Source: Pseudo-nitzschia pungens (lineage: Eukaryota > Bacillariophyta > Bacillariophyceae > Bacillariales > Bacillariaceae). From it: a DNA stretch of 64,000 nt. Each line of letters begins with the position of its first letter. Within the stretch, counting starts at the first letter, position 1. Shown here piece by piece: positions 22,323 through 32,892 of this stretch. Below the pieces are notes generated by a model, which saw nothing but the letters and a program-made list of their open reading frames with translations, had not been told where the DNA came from and did no database searches. The stretch is taken from NCBI GenBank assembly GCA_037355855.1, contig CM074761.1, forward strand, positions 868,001 to 932,000. The letters are read 5' to 3'. The position numbers and the translations under genes were made by a program.

Positions 22323-24325
22323 TTGTGCTGCCGGAAGAATAGAGATTGGTATATCTCTGCTGTGCTGCGTGTGCAGTTGATAGTTGACAAAATCAGTACC
22401 TGGAATCTCTAAGTGAATTGAGAAGAATCCATCCTTTGCTGGTTGCTTTCTTCGTAGAAAGTAAATGAAACTCGGGGCGTATATTGATTACTACCATTTT
22501 CCAGAAGTCATGCAATCCCCACCATCATGGTGCACTGAGATGTAGGAAAACGTTTGACGAGTGAACACTTGTTGAGTTCTTCGTATGCAACAAGAGTGAC
22601 TCTCTACAGATATTTTCTGCGACTCATCGATGATGTTATCGCAAACCAACATCGGCAGGTCGAAAAACTATAGTGGGACCGAAAGATCGTGTCTGTAGTA
22701 CTGAACAACAACGTAAGAAACATTTTCTGTCAGTTGAAATTGGTGTTGTGCTACACAGTGGAACAGAGGCATTGGCTTTGTTACACGTTCTCTGTTACCG
22801 TAGAACTAATGACAAGAATTGATCTAGATGTAAACAGCAGCTGGCGGATGGAAGGGAATATTGTCGTCTGTTTTGATGATGTTGCGAAACGGAGCCAGTT
22901 CAGCCATTGCCATGGCGGTGCCGGGAACTCTAGTACTAGGGTAAGAGTTTATGGTACAGTGTCAATACAAAGGTTCAAACTGTCGACATCGCACTTTTCT
23001 GCCTTTGCCTTCGATTGAACTCTAGAAGTCCATCACAAATAACATTCGCTACTTTCAATTTTGATTTATAATTTTGGTTGGTGTTGGGAAAGATAGAAAT
23101 TCGTATTTTTTTCTGATGAGGATCAAGATAAACAGTAACGATACTGGTACAATTAAACTCGATGTCAGTCATTGACATACGGTAGTAATACAAGTAATGT
23201 TAAGTTACTTCGTATCATTATTGCCAACATGGAGTATGATACAGTGTAGTACGTGGTAAGGTTTACAACAACTATCGGTGGCGCGCCTTCCTACGGTACA
23301 TCATCTGTTAGTACGGTAAGATCTTACTTACTCGTATCGGATGAGACAGGGAGTTGTTACCACACATGGTACCAGTAAGGTTACTGAGTAAAATCTTACT
23401 GGCGTTGGAGTGAAGTTCATCTCATCAAAAGATGGAGTGCTCGAATTCCTAGAGTGTAAACCTTACGGTAAGATTTTAACCTTACATACCATACCGGTAA
23501 GTTTACCTCATCGTAAACAGATCGTAACCTTATGACTAAGGTTACTTCTTCTTCTGCTAGTGCCGCACATACCGGTACTGGTATCCATAATCTTACTCAT
23601 CAGAGAGCGGGAAAGTGAATTCGAGTGGTCGGAGTAACGTTCAAAAGCGAAGGTGGGGGACAAAATAATAATACAAGTACGGTAACCTTACATAATAAGA
23701 GATAATATCATAAGTACCGGTACGACGGAGTCAGTCCGGATCATTGGTTCATACCGTATGTCCCGGTAAGTTAGAGTTTTTTTTTTTCGATCTCATATCT
23801 CAAAAGAAAATTTGGATAATATGACGTAAGGTTAACTTACCGTACAAAGTAAACTTACTTCGTAGTAGTACCGGTATTGAGTACGAGTACTCGTATGTCA
23901 TTTTGTGAAAGAGCATAATCCAAATTGGCATTTTATGTGACACCATGACTCAAATGGTCACACAACATCCGGCTTTTTGGTGTATGTACGTAACTTAAGC
24001 CAAGGAAGTAACCTTGGGAGTAACGATCTCGAGAGACGAACCATCTTAAAAATCTTGGGTCGAGAAAAAAACCGCGAAACGGTAATCTTACCGTATGCAT
24101 AAGTCTTACGAGTAAGGTAAGTAAAACCTTGTAGGAATTGCTTCACGGATACGGCACAGAAAATAACGATCTCGTCTCGCTACGAGTAATTACCGGTACG
24201 AGTAAGATTACTTGTGATAGATGGTTCCTTTCCTAAAGTGGCTAGTTCTTACCATTTTCCCTCTTCTGAACGAGTGCCGCACCTCATTTTAACATCGCGT
24301 TCGCAAAAAAAAGTTTCATTCTGCG
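22323..24325. repeat. intergenic with the densest cluster of dispersed short words
   Basis: No gene is supported. From about 23170 to 24210 the sequence is a patchwork of related words: GTAAGGTTAC (23375-23384), GTAACCTTAC (23682-23691), GGTAAGATCTTACTT (about 23315) and many TACCGGTA and ACTTCGTA blocks. The words are near-palindromic and their order varies, so this is not a simple tandem array. It could be a graveyard of short inverted-repeat elements or a regulatory or chromatin feature. Confidence 0.55.
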
Positions 24326-24751
24326 ATGAAGTTCACAAGATCCTTTCAGTTCATTGTCACATTAGCCACAGTGAAAATACCTCCGTCGACATCGGTCGAC
24401 GAGGTTTTCCCGACATACCTTCGTGGCGGATTCCGGGAACTGGTAGAAAACGCTGCTGATAACATAGATATGACTGACATCGATTCTAACGTGACGGACC
24501 TTGTGACGGATATGGATTCTAACGTGACGGACATTGACGGTGATCTTCTCGATTCCAATGTGACGGATTTGGATCAGAGTGTACTCGACTCGAATACGAC
24601 CAACGCAACAGTGAATCCAGATGCATCCCTTCTCCACATTTCAAACTATCAACCCGCTCGTGGACAAGTTGTTCGACCAAGTAGTAATGTATGGACTCCT
24701 AGGTTTGGAGCATCGAATGGAGGGAGTTCTGTTATAATTGCGGCCTTTTGA
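24326..24751 (+). CDS. small sequon-rich, possibly secreted protein
   Basis: A single frame of 141 residues from ATG to TGA. The N-terminus (KFTRSFQFIVTLATV) could be a short signal peptide. Residues about 45-95 are an acidic repeat built on D-x-D-S-N-V-T-D, with three NVT sequons, then NTT and NAT, so five potential N-glycosylation sites in about 45 residues. The C-terminus (SNVWTPRFGASNGG) is uncharged. No family is recognised. The repeat and matching codons at each unit argue for coding sequence, but the gene is short and isolated in repeat-rich DNA, so it may be non-coding. Confidence 0.42.
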   Translation: MKFTRSFQFIVTLATVKIPPSTSVDEVFPTYLRGGFRELVENAADNIDMTDIDSNVTDLVTDMDSNVTDIDGDLLDSNVTDLDQSVLDSNTTNATVNPDASLLHISNYQPARGQVVRPSSNVWTPRFGASNGGSSVIIAAF

Positions 24752-26041
24752 TCACCAATGCCTGCAGTTAGCACCAGTCCTAATTGAGACGTGAAAATGT
24801 GCAATCACTACGCACTGTGTCAAGAATGACAAAAAACTCTGCTTGTGCTGGCCTTTCACCACTTTGAACTTCGTGAATGAATTGGAAGTGTGACATGATG
24901 CACGAAGTTTTAATTTGTAAAGTAACCGTCTCTTTTTCCAAACCCACCTATTGCTAATGATTCGAGATAGCACTTCGAAGCAAGTATTTTTACTGTCCGA
25001 AACGAATTACTGCGTAGACAGACCATATTACGGGGTCGAAACTTGATCCTCAGACTGGACCTGCGCCAAATTGAAATAGTTTCTCCATTCCGGATTGGGT
25101 CTCCTTTGGCCAGCAAGATGTGTCTGAATCTATTATCTTGTACAAATGAAGTTGCACAAATCGTTCTTGCATGGCGTCCTGAGACGGAGTATGATAATAC
25201 TTTTGCGAAATGATTAACTTGTCTTCTTGTTGATGGCATGGTTCTCGTCATCCGTCCCAGAAGAGAATGACTCTGCTGGAAGCTATTGGAATACCAATGG
25301 CGAAAAAGTATCGAGAGTAAAAGAGCCCCCAAACATCAGTTCATGTTTTATTGATGCTGATATGGATGATGCCGATCATAGCTGGCAAATGATGCGACAA
25401 CAAGGGACATTTTCCCACATGGATGCCATCTTGGTGATAGAGTCTCAATTTTCTAGTAGTAAGAGTCAATAAGCAAGCTTGAGTCTTACTCGCATATGTC
25501 ATAGGTCTCTCTTGGACCCATTCACAGTAATGAGCAGGAATTCCCATGATCCCTTTTCATACAATAATCTCATAGCCAGATGCTGGGAGGTTACTACTGT
25601 ACAAACCAGAATAGTAGTAGAGGATATCATCTGAAACAACAACAGCTGCTGGTGTTCAAAAGAGGAAGAAGAATTGTTACTATGGCAGCCCATGAAGAGA
25701 GCACAAGATAGTATTTCAATTAGAGAAGTACGAATTGCTGTACTCCCTTCTAGAGAGTTCACCAGTTATTCTGAATACTTTGCTACTTCTTGTAGAGCTA
25801 CTAATACTACTACTACTAGTAGAAGTTAGAGTCCATTTTTAGAAGTTAGAGTCCATTTACCATCAGAACGTGCCATTCGGTTGACGTCGCACGAAAGATC
25901 TTTTGGACCGCCGACCTGCAAGAAGATACTCGAAAACCATCGTACAAGTACAGAAAAAATACTTGTACTCGTAATTCAGAATTGTTTCAGAACGATTGCA
26001 TCGGAACCAGGTATATTGTACTTGCACCCATTCATGATACA
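24752..26041. other. intergenic, no gene seen
   Basis: Open frames of 80-140 residues exist on both strands around 24910-25550, but none shows a domain, signal or steady composition, so I leave them out. A small run of TACTACTAG trinucleotides lies near 25795-25830, followed by a duplicated AGAAGTTAGAGTCCATTT at about 25823-25858. Confidence 0.45.
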
Positions 26042-27127
26042 ATGTTCGAGACAACGATGATCACAAAATCAACCATACTGCACTGGATTTTCGTGACTTT
26101 TCTAATCATGAATTTTCCCAAAAACCATTTCTTGCACGGCGTAACTGCTCTGTCGGAGGTTGCTGTGGTCACAGGCAGCACGGATGGAATTGGCGTCACG
26201 ACAGCGCGAAATATTCTCATCGGAAACAACGATGTCACGGAAGTTTTGATTCATGGAAGAGACCATGATCGTGTTCAGAAAACGGTGTCATCCTTGCATA
26301 CCAAAAAAAGTCGTTCGACGAGGACAACTAACAATATCGCTGTGCCCCTCCCCACAGCTGATCTTTCCACCGTAAGGGGATGCTACGACTTAGCTACGAG
26401 CGTATTGAAGTATTGCTCTGATCCAAGATCTGTCTCTCTTAGTGATGCTTCCGCGGGTAGTACTTCGAAACTGATGATTCTCATGAACAATGCCGGAGTT
26501 TACTCGAATGATTTAGTTCGAACAGAAGACGGACTTGAATTGACTTTTGCCGTAAACGTACTCGCTCCCTTCGTTGTGACATCGATGCTTCTTTCGGAGC
26601 TGCTTGCCAATGGTATTCATAACAAGAAGAGCAGCAGAATTGTGATAGCCTCTTCCATTTCGCAGAGTTGGAAACTTCCAAACGACTACTGGGACGATCC
26701 GCAATATCTGAAACGACCGTATTCAGCACATGGTGCCTATTCAGAATCAAAATTGTTGGATGCAATGTTAACTATTGAAATGGCTCACAGACTTCATGAT
26801 TTGGCCGGTATCGATACATCTATAGTGACCTGCAATTGTCTTGATCCTGGAACCGTCAACACGAAAATGTTATTGGATGGGTGGGGATCGATTGGAATGC
26901 GGGTTGAAGACGCCTTGGATGAAACGTGGTGCTGTACCAGCCCCGAACTCGAATCCGTGTCGGGTCAGTACTTTGTGAGTCAATCATCTCGCAGAGCCTC
27001 GGCATGTGCATACGATCCCGTGCATCGAAAAAAATTATGGCAGGCTTTGTCGGAATTAGCACCAAGGGCTGCTGCGGAATGGGACCGAGCCGTGGATATC
27101 TATTCAACGAAAAAGTCTCAGCAGTAG
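26042..27127 (+). CDS. Short-chain dehydrogenase/reductase with N-terminal membrane anchor
   Basis: Single exon, 361 residues from the first ATG at 26042; the frame is open upstream only from a non-ATG codon. Residues about 8-27 are a hydrophobic signal anchor (ILHWIFVTFLIMNF). The Rossmann core follows: VVTGSTDGIG (residues about 42-51), MNNAGVYS, the catalytic Ser in VIASSISQ and YSESK (Tyr and Lys). The loop ELTFAVNVLAPFVVT and the overall pattern resemble the retinol dehydrogenase/protochlorophyllide reductase-like branch, which reduces or oxidises lipid-like alcohols with NADP(H). The C-terminal WCCTSPELESVSGQYF segment also fits that branch. Likely on the ER or a plastid membrane; substrate unknown. 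Confidence 0.88.
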   Translation: MFETTMITKSTILHWIFVTFLIMNFPKNHFLHGVTALSEVAVVTGSTDGIGVTTARNILIGNNDVTEVLIHGRDHDRVQKTVSSLHTKKSRSTRTTNNIAVPLPTADLSTVRGCYDLATSVLKYCSDPRSVSLSDASAGSTSKLMILMNNAGVYSNDLVRTEDGLELTFAVNVLAPFVVTSMLLSELLANGIHNKKSSRIVIASSISQSWKLPNDYWDDPQYLKRPYSAHGAYSESKLLDAMLTIEMAHRLHDLAGIDTSIVTCNCLDPGTVNTKMLLDGWGSIGMRVEDALDETWCCTSPELESVSGQYFVSQSSRRASACAYDPVHRKKLWQALSELAPRAAAEWDRAVDIYSTKKSQQ

Positions 27128-28778
27128 CTAGTGGAAGAAACTGTACGTGATCAACAATAGGCCAGGTGCTGTGCCCATTGTGTCTATCATGCGACACAGT
27201 TGTGAGGCTGTAAACGACTTCATCCCATACACGTTGCTAAACAATTGACGAACTTCCAAGAAACACAATGATATGATGGTAGCAAAACAGCATAAGCGAT
27301 CTGAAGATGTTTCCATCACATGCATAGGAGGATGATCTCATAAAAGTCTTTTTACTGCAAAGATGGCTAGACACCATAGTTTGATAGCTGACAGGGTTCT
27401 GGGATCTTGGGGCTGCACACGAGTCTTGACGAAAAAGGTTACGGAGGTGAAAGAAGTTGGTTTTCTTTTCTTCGTACGGTATCGGTACGAGTAGATTTAT
27501 TTTCTGATTGGTCCCTTCTATTTGAATTGAAAATGTTTTTTTGAGTATTCTGCGCTAACCTTGGCGCTTGGCATAATTCTAAAAGGACATTGGCTGCATG
27601 TTTATCATCCCCATATTTGCTCTCTTGAGATGCCGGCAACGGATGTCATTCATGACGACTGCCTGGCAATTATCGATGATCCCGAAGTGCATAGGTCATC
27701 ATCTTTGCTACCATCGCTACAGGAGAATGATTTGTCATCAGCAATCATCAACAATGAAATGCAGCTCAGACTCATCAGTCTGCTGAGTTTCGTCGTGGAA
27801 AACCCCTCTTGAAATAGGTCCCTATTGTGCTCGGCAGCTGTCAAGGATCGCGAAAATTCGGAAAATCCTGAGATCTCACAGAAATTTTCCATGGTCCACT
27901 TCTGTGTGCCACTCCATCCAACCACTAACCACTTCAACCTTTTGAATCGGTTTCCCACCCCTACCACCAGTCATTCATCCAAACATGCATCACCATCAAT
28001 AACATGCTTTTTTCTTCCTTATGGAAGTACCACAAAATCAGCAAACCCCAAATCAAAGCAGGCCTACAACAGCTTGGTGAAAATCTCTAATTTATTCAAA
28101 ACTAACTTTTTTGCTGACGATTCCCCTGTTTTCTAAATTCTGTCTAGTTGACAGTGGAAGAGATTCTTTACTACTGCTAGCTGTTTTAGATGGTTTGTTC
28201 AATCAAGGATTTGTGTTTGCTGTAGGCACTCCTGTCACTCTACTCGAGACTCACTTGCAGGATTCACTGCTCCTGCTGTTAGTCCGTGACCTGACGTTAC
28301 CACTGAAACTGCTCCGACACAAGCGATAACTACAATACAGTAATGATAACGAACCTCACGTGACGATGAGAAGGCTTACTGTACTGAATTTCGGTAACTC
28401 ACTCACCCAACGTAGTCTTACACAACACAAATGTAGTAATTACGTGTACGCAGAATTATTTTTTTTGGGTCTCGAATTGCGAAATATGGGATCAACTCAC
28501 AATCAGAACTCTCTTTTCTCTTTACACCTACGAGTGAGGTTGAGGTTGGCTATCACGCGGTTCCTGGTGTTCAACCAGTACTGTTCCAGTTTCGATCGCG
28601 TTGACACACAAGTACTCAATACTACCAGTGCGTGATCACTGTAGCAGATGATATGACAGTGACATGTGATATGCGATCTGTGGAGGGACCGAAGACCACC
28701 TAACACGGGGTAGCATGAAGTCACTGATTCGTTGTCATTGAATGATATCACTTCATCAATAAAGCATCCCTTTCAACA
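27128..28778. other. intergenic, no gene seen
   Basis: Several frames of 60-105 residues overlap here on both strands (for example 27561-27812 and 27825-28136), but none shows a domain or consistent codon use. It contains the 3' region of the dehydrogenase and the promoter of the next plus-strand gene. Confidence 0.45.
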
Positions 28779-29642
28779 ATGTTGTTGAGAAGAAGAAGAA
28801 GAAGAAGAAACATGGTCCGTTTTGCACTCGCTGCAGCTTTTAGTTGCTCATCGCAAGCATGGCGTGCCACTTCTTTTGTTTGTACACGGGGTAATGGCTA
28901 CCGGTTTGGCAGGACGTTTTCTCCAGATTGGGTTCCAACTGCACAAGGTCGGCTATACCCAATGCCCCATCGCAAAAATGACGCAACTCTTGTGCTGTTC
29001 TCTTCTGGAAGCAACAAGGAACGAGAAAAAAGTTTTCTAGAAAAGGCCGGAAACGCCGTAAAATCGATCTTGCCCAAAAGTTGGTTTGGGTCCGACGAAG
29101 AAAAGGAGAAACTAGCAAAGAAAAAAGAAGTGGAAAAACAAGTTTCCGGAGGATTGGATTACTTGTTCAGGGACGCTCCATTTGGACTCCAAATGATGGG
29201 GAAAATGTTGAGCCCACTAATGAGCACGGCGGCATCTGCTTTGGCAGAAACAATGGCTGAACAGCAACGGAATACCGAACAATTGTTAGAAGACGCTCGC
29301 ACATACATCGCAACAGATCCTGTCGTTGCGAGTATATTGGGAGAACCAATCGATGTGAGCACTCCCTTCTCCCAATCATCCTCGACCACAAGCATCAATG
29401 GGAAGACCCAATCCAGAGTCGAATTGACTTTCGAAATCACTGGTAGCAAAAATTCAGGTGTCGCAAGACTTTTGGCTACCGATGGAGGAATCGTAGAGCT
29501 CAGAACTGAGGTTGGAGGACGTGTCATCGACGTTAGTTTGAGCAATAAAGAAAAGTCGTCTCGTTACGATGGGTCGTATTCCTCTTCCACGGACGATGAT
29601 GGTATCATCGAGGCGGAGATAGTTGAAAAGAAAACAAAGTAG
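28779..29642 (+). CDS. Coa1-like protein, organelle-targeted
   Basis: Single exon, 287 residues from the ATG at 28779; a second ATG at 28812 would remove a run of Arg encoded by an AGA repeat and leave a cleaner signal peptide (FALAAAFSCSSQAWRATSF). The ATSFV context resembles a diatom plastid-targeting motif. Residues about 95-150 form a charged and then hydrophobic helical region (FGLQMMGKMLSPLM). The C-terminal half, DPVVASILGEPI through VELTFEITGSKNSGVARL to GRVIDV, has the layout of the Coa1 fold (cytochrome oxidase assembly protein 1, Tim21-like). Coa1 assists assembly of respiratory cytochrome oxidase; here the targeting may point to the plastid instead. The family call is moderate. 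Confidence 0.65.
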   Translation: MLLRRRRRRRNMVRFALAAAFSCSSQAWRATSFVCTRGNGYRFGRTFSPDWVPTAQGRLYPMPHRKNDATLVLFSSGSNKEREKSFLEKAGNAVKSILPKSWFGSDEEKEKLAKKKEVEKQVSGGLDYLFRDAPFGLQMMGKMLSPLMSTAASALAETMAEQQRNTEQLLEDARTYIATDPVVASILGEPIDVSTPFSQSSSTTSINGKTQSRVELTFEITGSKNSGVARLLATDGGIVELRTEVGGRVIDVSLSNKEKSSRYDGSYSSSTDDDGIIEAEIVEKKTK

Positions 29643-30633
29643 AAAACAACATCCATGTTCTGTCCGTTGTGCAGTCAATCGAACCATTTCGAAGCACAAT
29701 TTTTTTTTGCTCAGGAAGTACACATAATGTTTACAATACTTCTCCCGGAAGCGCAAGAAAATCTTTCACCATCCCTTTGATCATACATCGCTTCTTCCAT
29801 TCTTTGCCAGACCAAACAGTGTGGTGGTTAGAACGCACTCGAGGGCTTCGACATCGCAAGCAAAAGAATTGAATTTGAAAAGAAATGTCCAAGCCGACCT
29901 CAAGCTTTTAAATCTTAAGTTATCTGATCCATTATTTGACAAAAAATTCAAACAACGCGGCATTTCGTATCCAGTTTCACATGACCCGAGCCTCACCATG
30001 ACATTACGTTCTGTAGTGTTGCCTAGAGGTGGATAAGTACATAGTTCAACCAGACACAACAAGAAACTCTCGTTGTTCGCAACGTGTAACATCGAACGAT
30101 TTAAAACCGGATGGTCAACCAAGTATTGCATTCAGTAGGATAACCGTTCGTTGACAGAAACCACAAGTGGCAATAAACAGTTTTTGTGGCAGTAAGATCA
30201 TGATACGATACTGAGAGCGCTATCTGAATACGACTTTAGGCATCGTCGCAAAAAACTGCTGTTCACTACTGCAAGTACGGGTACATCCAGTCCTTCGATC
30301 AGATTTTTCTTGCGACATTTTGATCGAAGCGCTACGAGTATTCGTTTTCCTTGTGAGAAGTTTTGGCTGAGGTATTATTATTATTTGATATGCCTAGTAT
30401 AACGCGACACTTCATCATGGCAACAAACCAGTTCTATCTCTCGTTCTACTTTGTATCACCCGAATACGTGAATGGAACAATTCACCGAGGTGATCGCTTG
30501 CTGGGGTTGGAATGGTGCACGTCCGAATGTGTGTGTGTACGCGGCGCAAAAGACCATCAGTTGCACACCATTTTTCGAGACATCGGCGACGGTTTGCGTG
30601 TATCGAAAACAAGTCGGAGCATGCGTCAATGTG
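29643..30633. other. intergenic between convergent genes
   Basis: Two 3' regions face each other. No frame has a domain. The plus-strand frame that runs from 30363 into the next gene is a Cys/Arg-rich translation antisense to an Asn/Tyr-rich coding repeat. Confidence 0.5.
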
Positions 30634-31872
30634 CTAGAATATATCTGAATTTCCAGAGAAGAACCGTTGTATTCGATCCAGTATTCGGCCAACCGATTGG
30701 ATACCCCCCCCTTCCCGACCATCGTTGTTTGTCGAACGGCGCAGTTGTCGCTGCCTTCTACCTCCGAAATCGTTGTAGTCATCGCTGTACCAGTAATACT
30801 GTCTGTTCCTACTGTAGTAATTGTAGTTCCGATTGTTGTTGTAATTGTTGTAGTTGTTGTTGTAGTTGTTGTTGTAATTGTTGTTGTTGTTGTTGTAGTA
30901 GTTGTAGTTCTCGTAATTGCTGTAAACGTCGTTTTGATTGTTCACGTATGCACTACTTCCGTCGTCATTCGTTGCGTATTGATTGCCATCGTTGTAGCCA
31001 TTGTTGTCGTCTACGTAAGCATCATCGATGTTTTGTACATCATCGTCCACAATTACCGCATCGTCGCTGGCGCTGTATTTTTCGACATAGACATCATCGT
31101 CTGTTACTACCGGTGCAGACGAGCTCGCATTTTCGCTTCCCTCCTTTCGATGAGCATCGGCGATTTTCATGGATGTTGTCACGACAAGATATATAAGGAA
31201 GAAGATCATAGCGGCGATGAGCGTCATCTCGATCATCTGTCGTACGCGTTTCGGTATAAAGCCACAAACCGGGCAAGCAGCTCCATAGGACGAATCGGGG
31301 GGAGTCCATTCCGAATCGTCAAAGTCGGCAATTGAATCCGCTCCATTGGATTTGGTGCGAACAATCGGAATCGATGTGTTGCCGTTGCTTTGTGTCACTC
31401 TGGTGGCCTTGGGATCGCTTCGTTCGGTTCTCTTGTCATTCCTGGAACCGGTATTGGGTTTATTGCTCCTTCTAATGCTCTGGAAGCGACGACTGTTGCT
31501 CGATGCAACGGAGTTTGGGGACGTCGGCGTCATTTCCCCAGAGGCTTTCATGATTCCTCCGTAATACCGATGGGTTTCGTCGGAATGGTGGTTGTTGCTC
31601 CGCATTTCTCTGCTCTGATTGTAGTATTTGTTACTGAACCAGGGCATGCCGAGTCTCCAACTGGGATTTTCCCCCGTGGTGGAACAGGATCCCGATTCGA
31701 TATCGAAGGAATGGACTTGATTGCTGCGAATCGACGATCCCAAGAAAGAACCTGGTGACTTTGGCATCCCAAACGTTGCAGACTCGTCTTCGCCGGCACC
31801 GTTCATTCCACCGGCTCCGTTCATGCCCGAGAGCATCCCGGAATCGTTTTTGGAATTTCCACTGGGATCCAT
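30634..31872 (-). CDS. single-pass membrane protein with Asn/Tyr-rich tail
   Basis: Single exon, 412 residues, ATG at 31872. Residues 1-195 are polar, Gly/Ser/Asn-rich and look cytosolic. A CPVCGFIPKR segment sits directly before one strong transmembrane helix (MTLIAAMIFFLIYLVV, about residues 215-232). After an acidic Asp/Val-rich stretch the tail becomes almost pure Asn and Tyr (NNYNNNYNNNYNNY), then YYSRNRQYYWYSDDYND and a basic RRQRQLRR. No signal peptide is present, so it is probably a type II protein with the Asn/Tyr tail in the lumen or outside. No family is recognised. Asn/Tyr low complexity is prone to self-assembly, and Tyr could be cross-linked, so a cell-wall role is possible but is only inference. 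Confidence 0.75.
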   Translation of the reverse strand: MDPSGNSKNDSGMLSGMNGAGGMNGAGEDESATFGMPKSPGSFLGSSIRSNQVHSFDIESGSCSTTGENPSWRLGMPWFSNKYYNQSREMRSNNHHSDETHRYYGGIMKASGEMTPTSPNSVASSNSRRFQSIRRSNKPNTGSRNDKRTERSDPKATRVTQSNGNTSIPIVRTKSNGADSIADFDDSEWTPPDSSYGAACPVCGFIPKRVRQMIEMTLIAAMIFFLIYLVVTTSMKIADAHRKEGSENASSSAPVVTDDDVYVEKYSASDDAVIVDDDVQNIDDAYVDDNNGYNDGNQYATNDDGSSAYVNNQNDVYSNYENYNYYNNNNNNYNNNYNNNYNNYNNNRNYNYYSRNRQYYWYSDDYNDFGGRRQRQLRRSTNNDGREGGGIQSVGRILDRIQRFFSGNSDIF

Positions 31873-32892
31873 GATCTATCGTTTTGGTGCGGTGCGGTAG
31901 TCTGCGTTTCGTTTGCTCGGCCACGATGATTCTTTTTGTCAACGAGTGCGATCATTCGGTGTTCCTTCCGCAAACGCAATGAATGAATGAATCAATCTCA
32001 ATCGGTCACAACGTGTCACGCTGTGGGCTCTGAGCTACCAAAGATGATGATGTGTTGTACGGTATGCGAGGCGAGGCGAGGCGAGGACGGTACGAGTATA
32101 TAGGTCAGCACCAAATCAATCCAAGGTACACGGCTAAGCCAAGAAAATGTGTGCTGCGGTGGGCAAAACCGCGGGAACGTGCTTTTGTGTTATCGTTTCG
32201 TCGAGTGAGTGAGTCGTTATTACTATTACGAACTATTACGAAGTGTTTTCTTTTAAGGAAGACATAATCTTACCGTATTTATTTTTGATTTTTCTCGTCA
32301 ACTGCGCCGGTATGAATGTTGTGGTTCTTCACGGTCACTTTTTCAATATTCGAACGTACATAAATGAGCTCGTAATACGCTGGGCGAGCCTCAAATGCTA
32401 CCCATTGGATGAATTCAATGAGTATATAAAATTATTCGTCCACGTAGATAATTTAATACATCAACGGATAAGATTCATCCGTGACTGAATGGCATTTTAT
32501 TTTCATTCTTTGTCGGAAGAAGGATTTTAAGGATTACCTTACCGTATTCTCAATAGTAACCTTACCGATACGAGTAATTACGAATGAGTATGAGTGACTT
32601 TCTTGTATGTGGGTGATATCGATTTTGGTTGATCTTCACTGCTTCTATTATTATTATTATTATTTCAATCAATCAAAACGTCTGGTGTCTCCATGCCCTC
32701 TAGGTATTGCACACACGTAATTGGATCCAGCTCTACTACTGTTACGATAGAACTTTTTATTTGTAGTTGTAGGGATCAAATAATACCGTCACAAGTCACA
32801 ACACCGTGCTCACCCCACCTGGTACCCTTTTTCAAAAGGTCTGGATGTTATTGTTGAGGCGGCTTCTCTCTAATGTCGAATACTAGTACGGC
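31873..32892. other. intergenic, no gene seen
   Basis: Upstream region of the membrane protein and downstream region of the sulfotransferase. A GAGGC direct repeat lies near 32070-32086 and a TTA trinucleotide run near 32645-32665. No coding frame is supported. Confidence 0.5.

Noticed and set aside
24910..25472. overlapping frames of 80-140 residues on both strands
   Set aside because: No domain, no signal and no steady composition; the two frames overlap each other and neither is extended by a credible intron.
30363..31335. Cys/Arg-rich and Val-rich frames on the plus strand
   Set aside because: They are antisense to the Asn/Tyr codons of the minus-strand membrane protein and have no start context or family.
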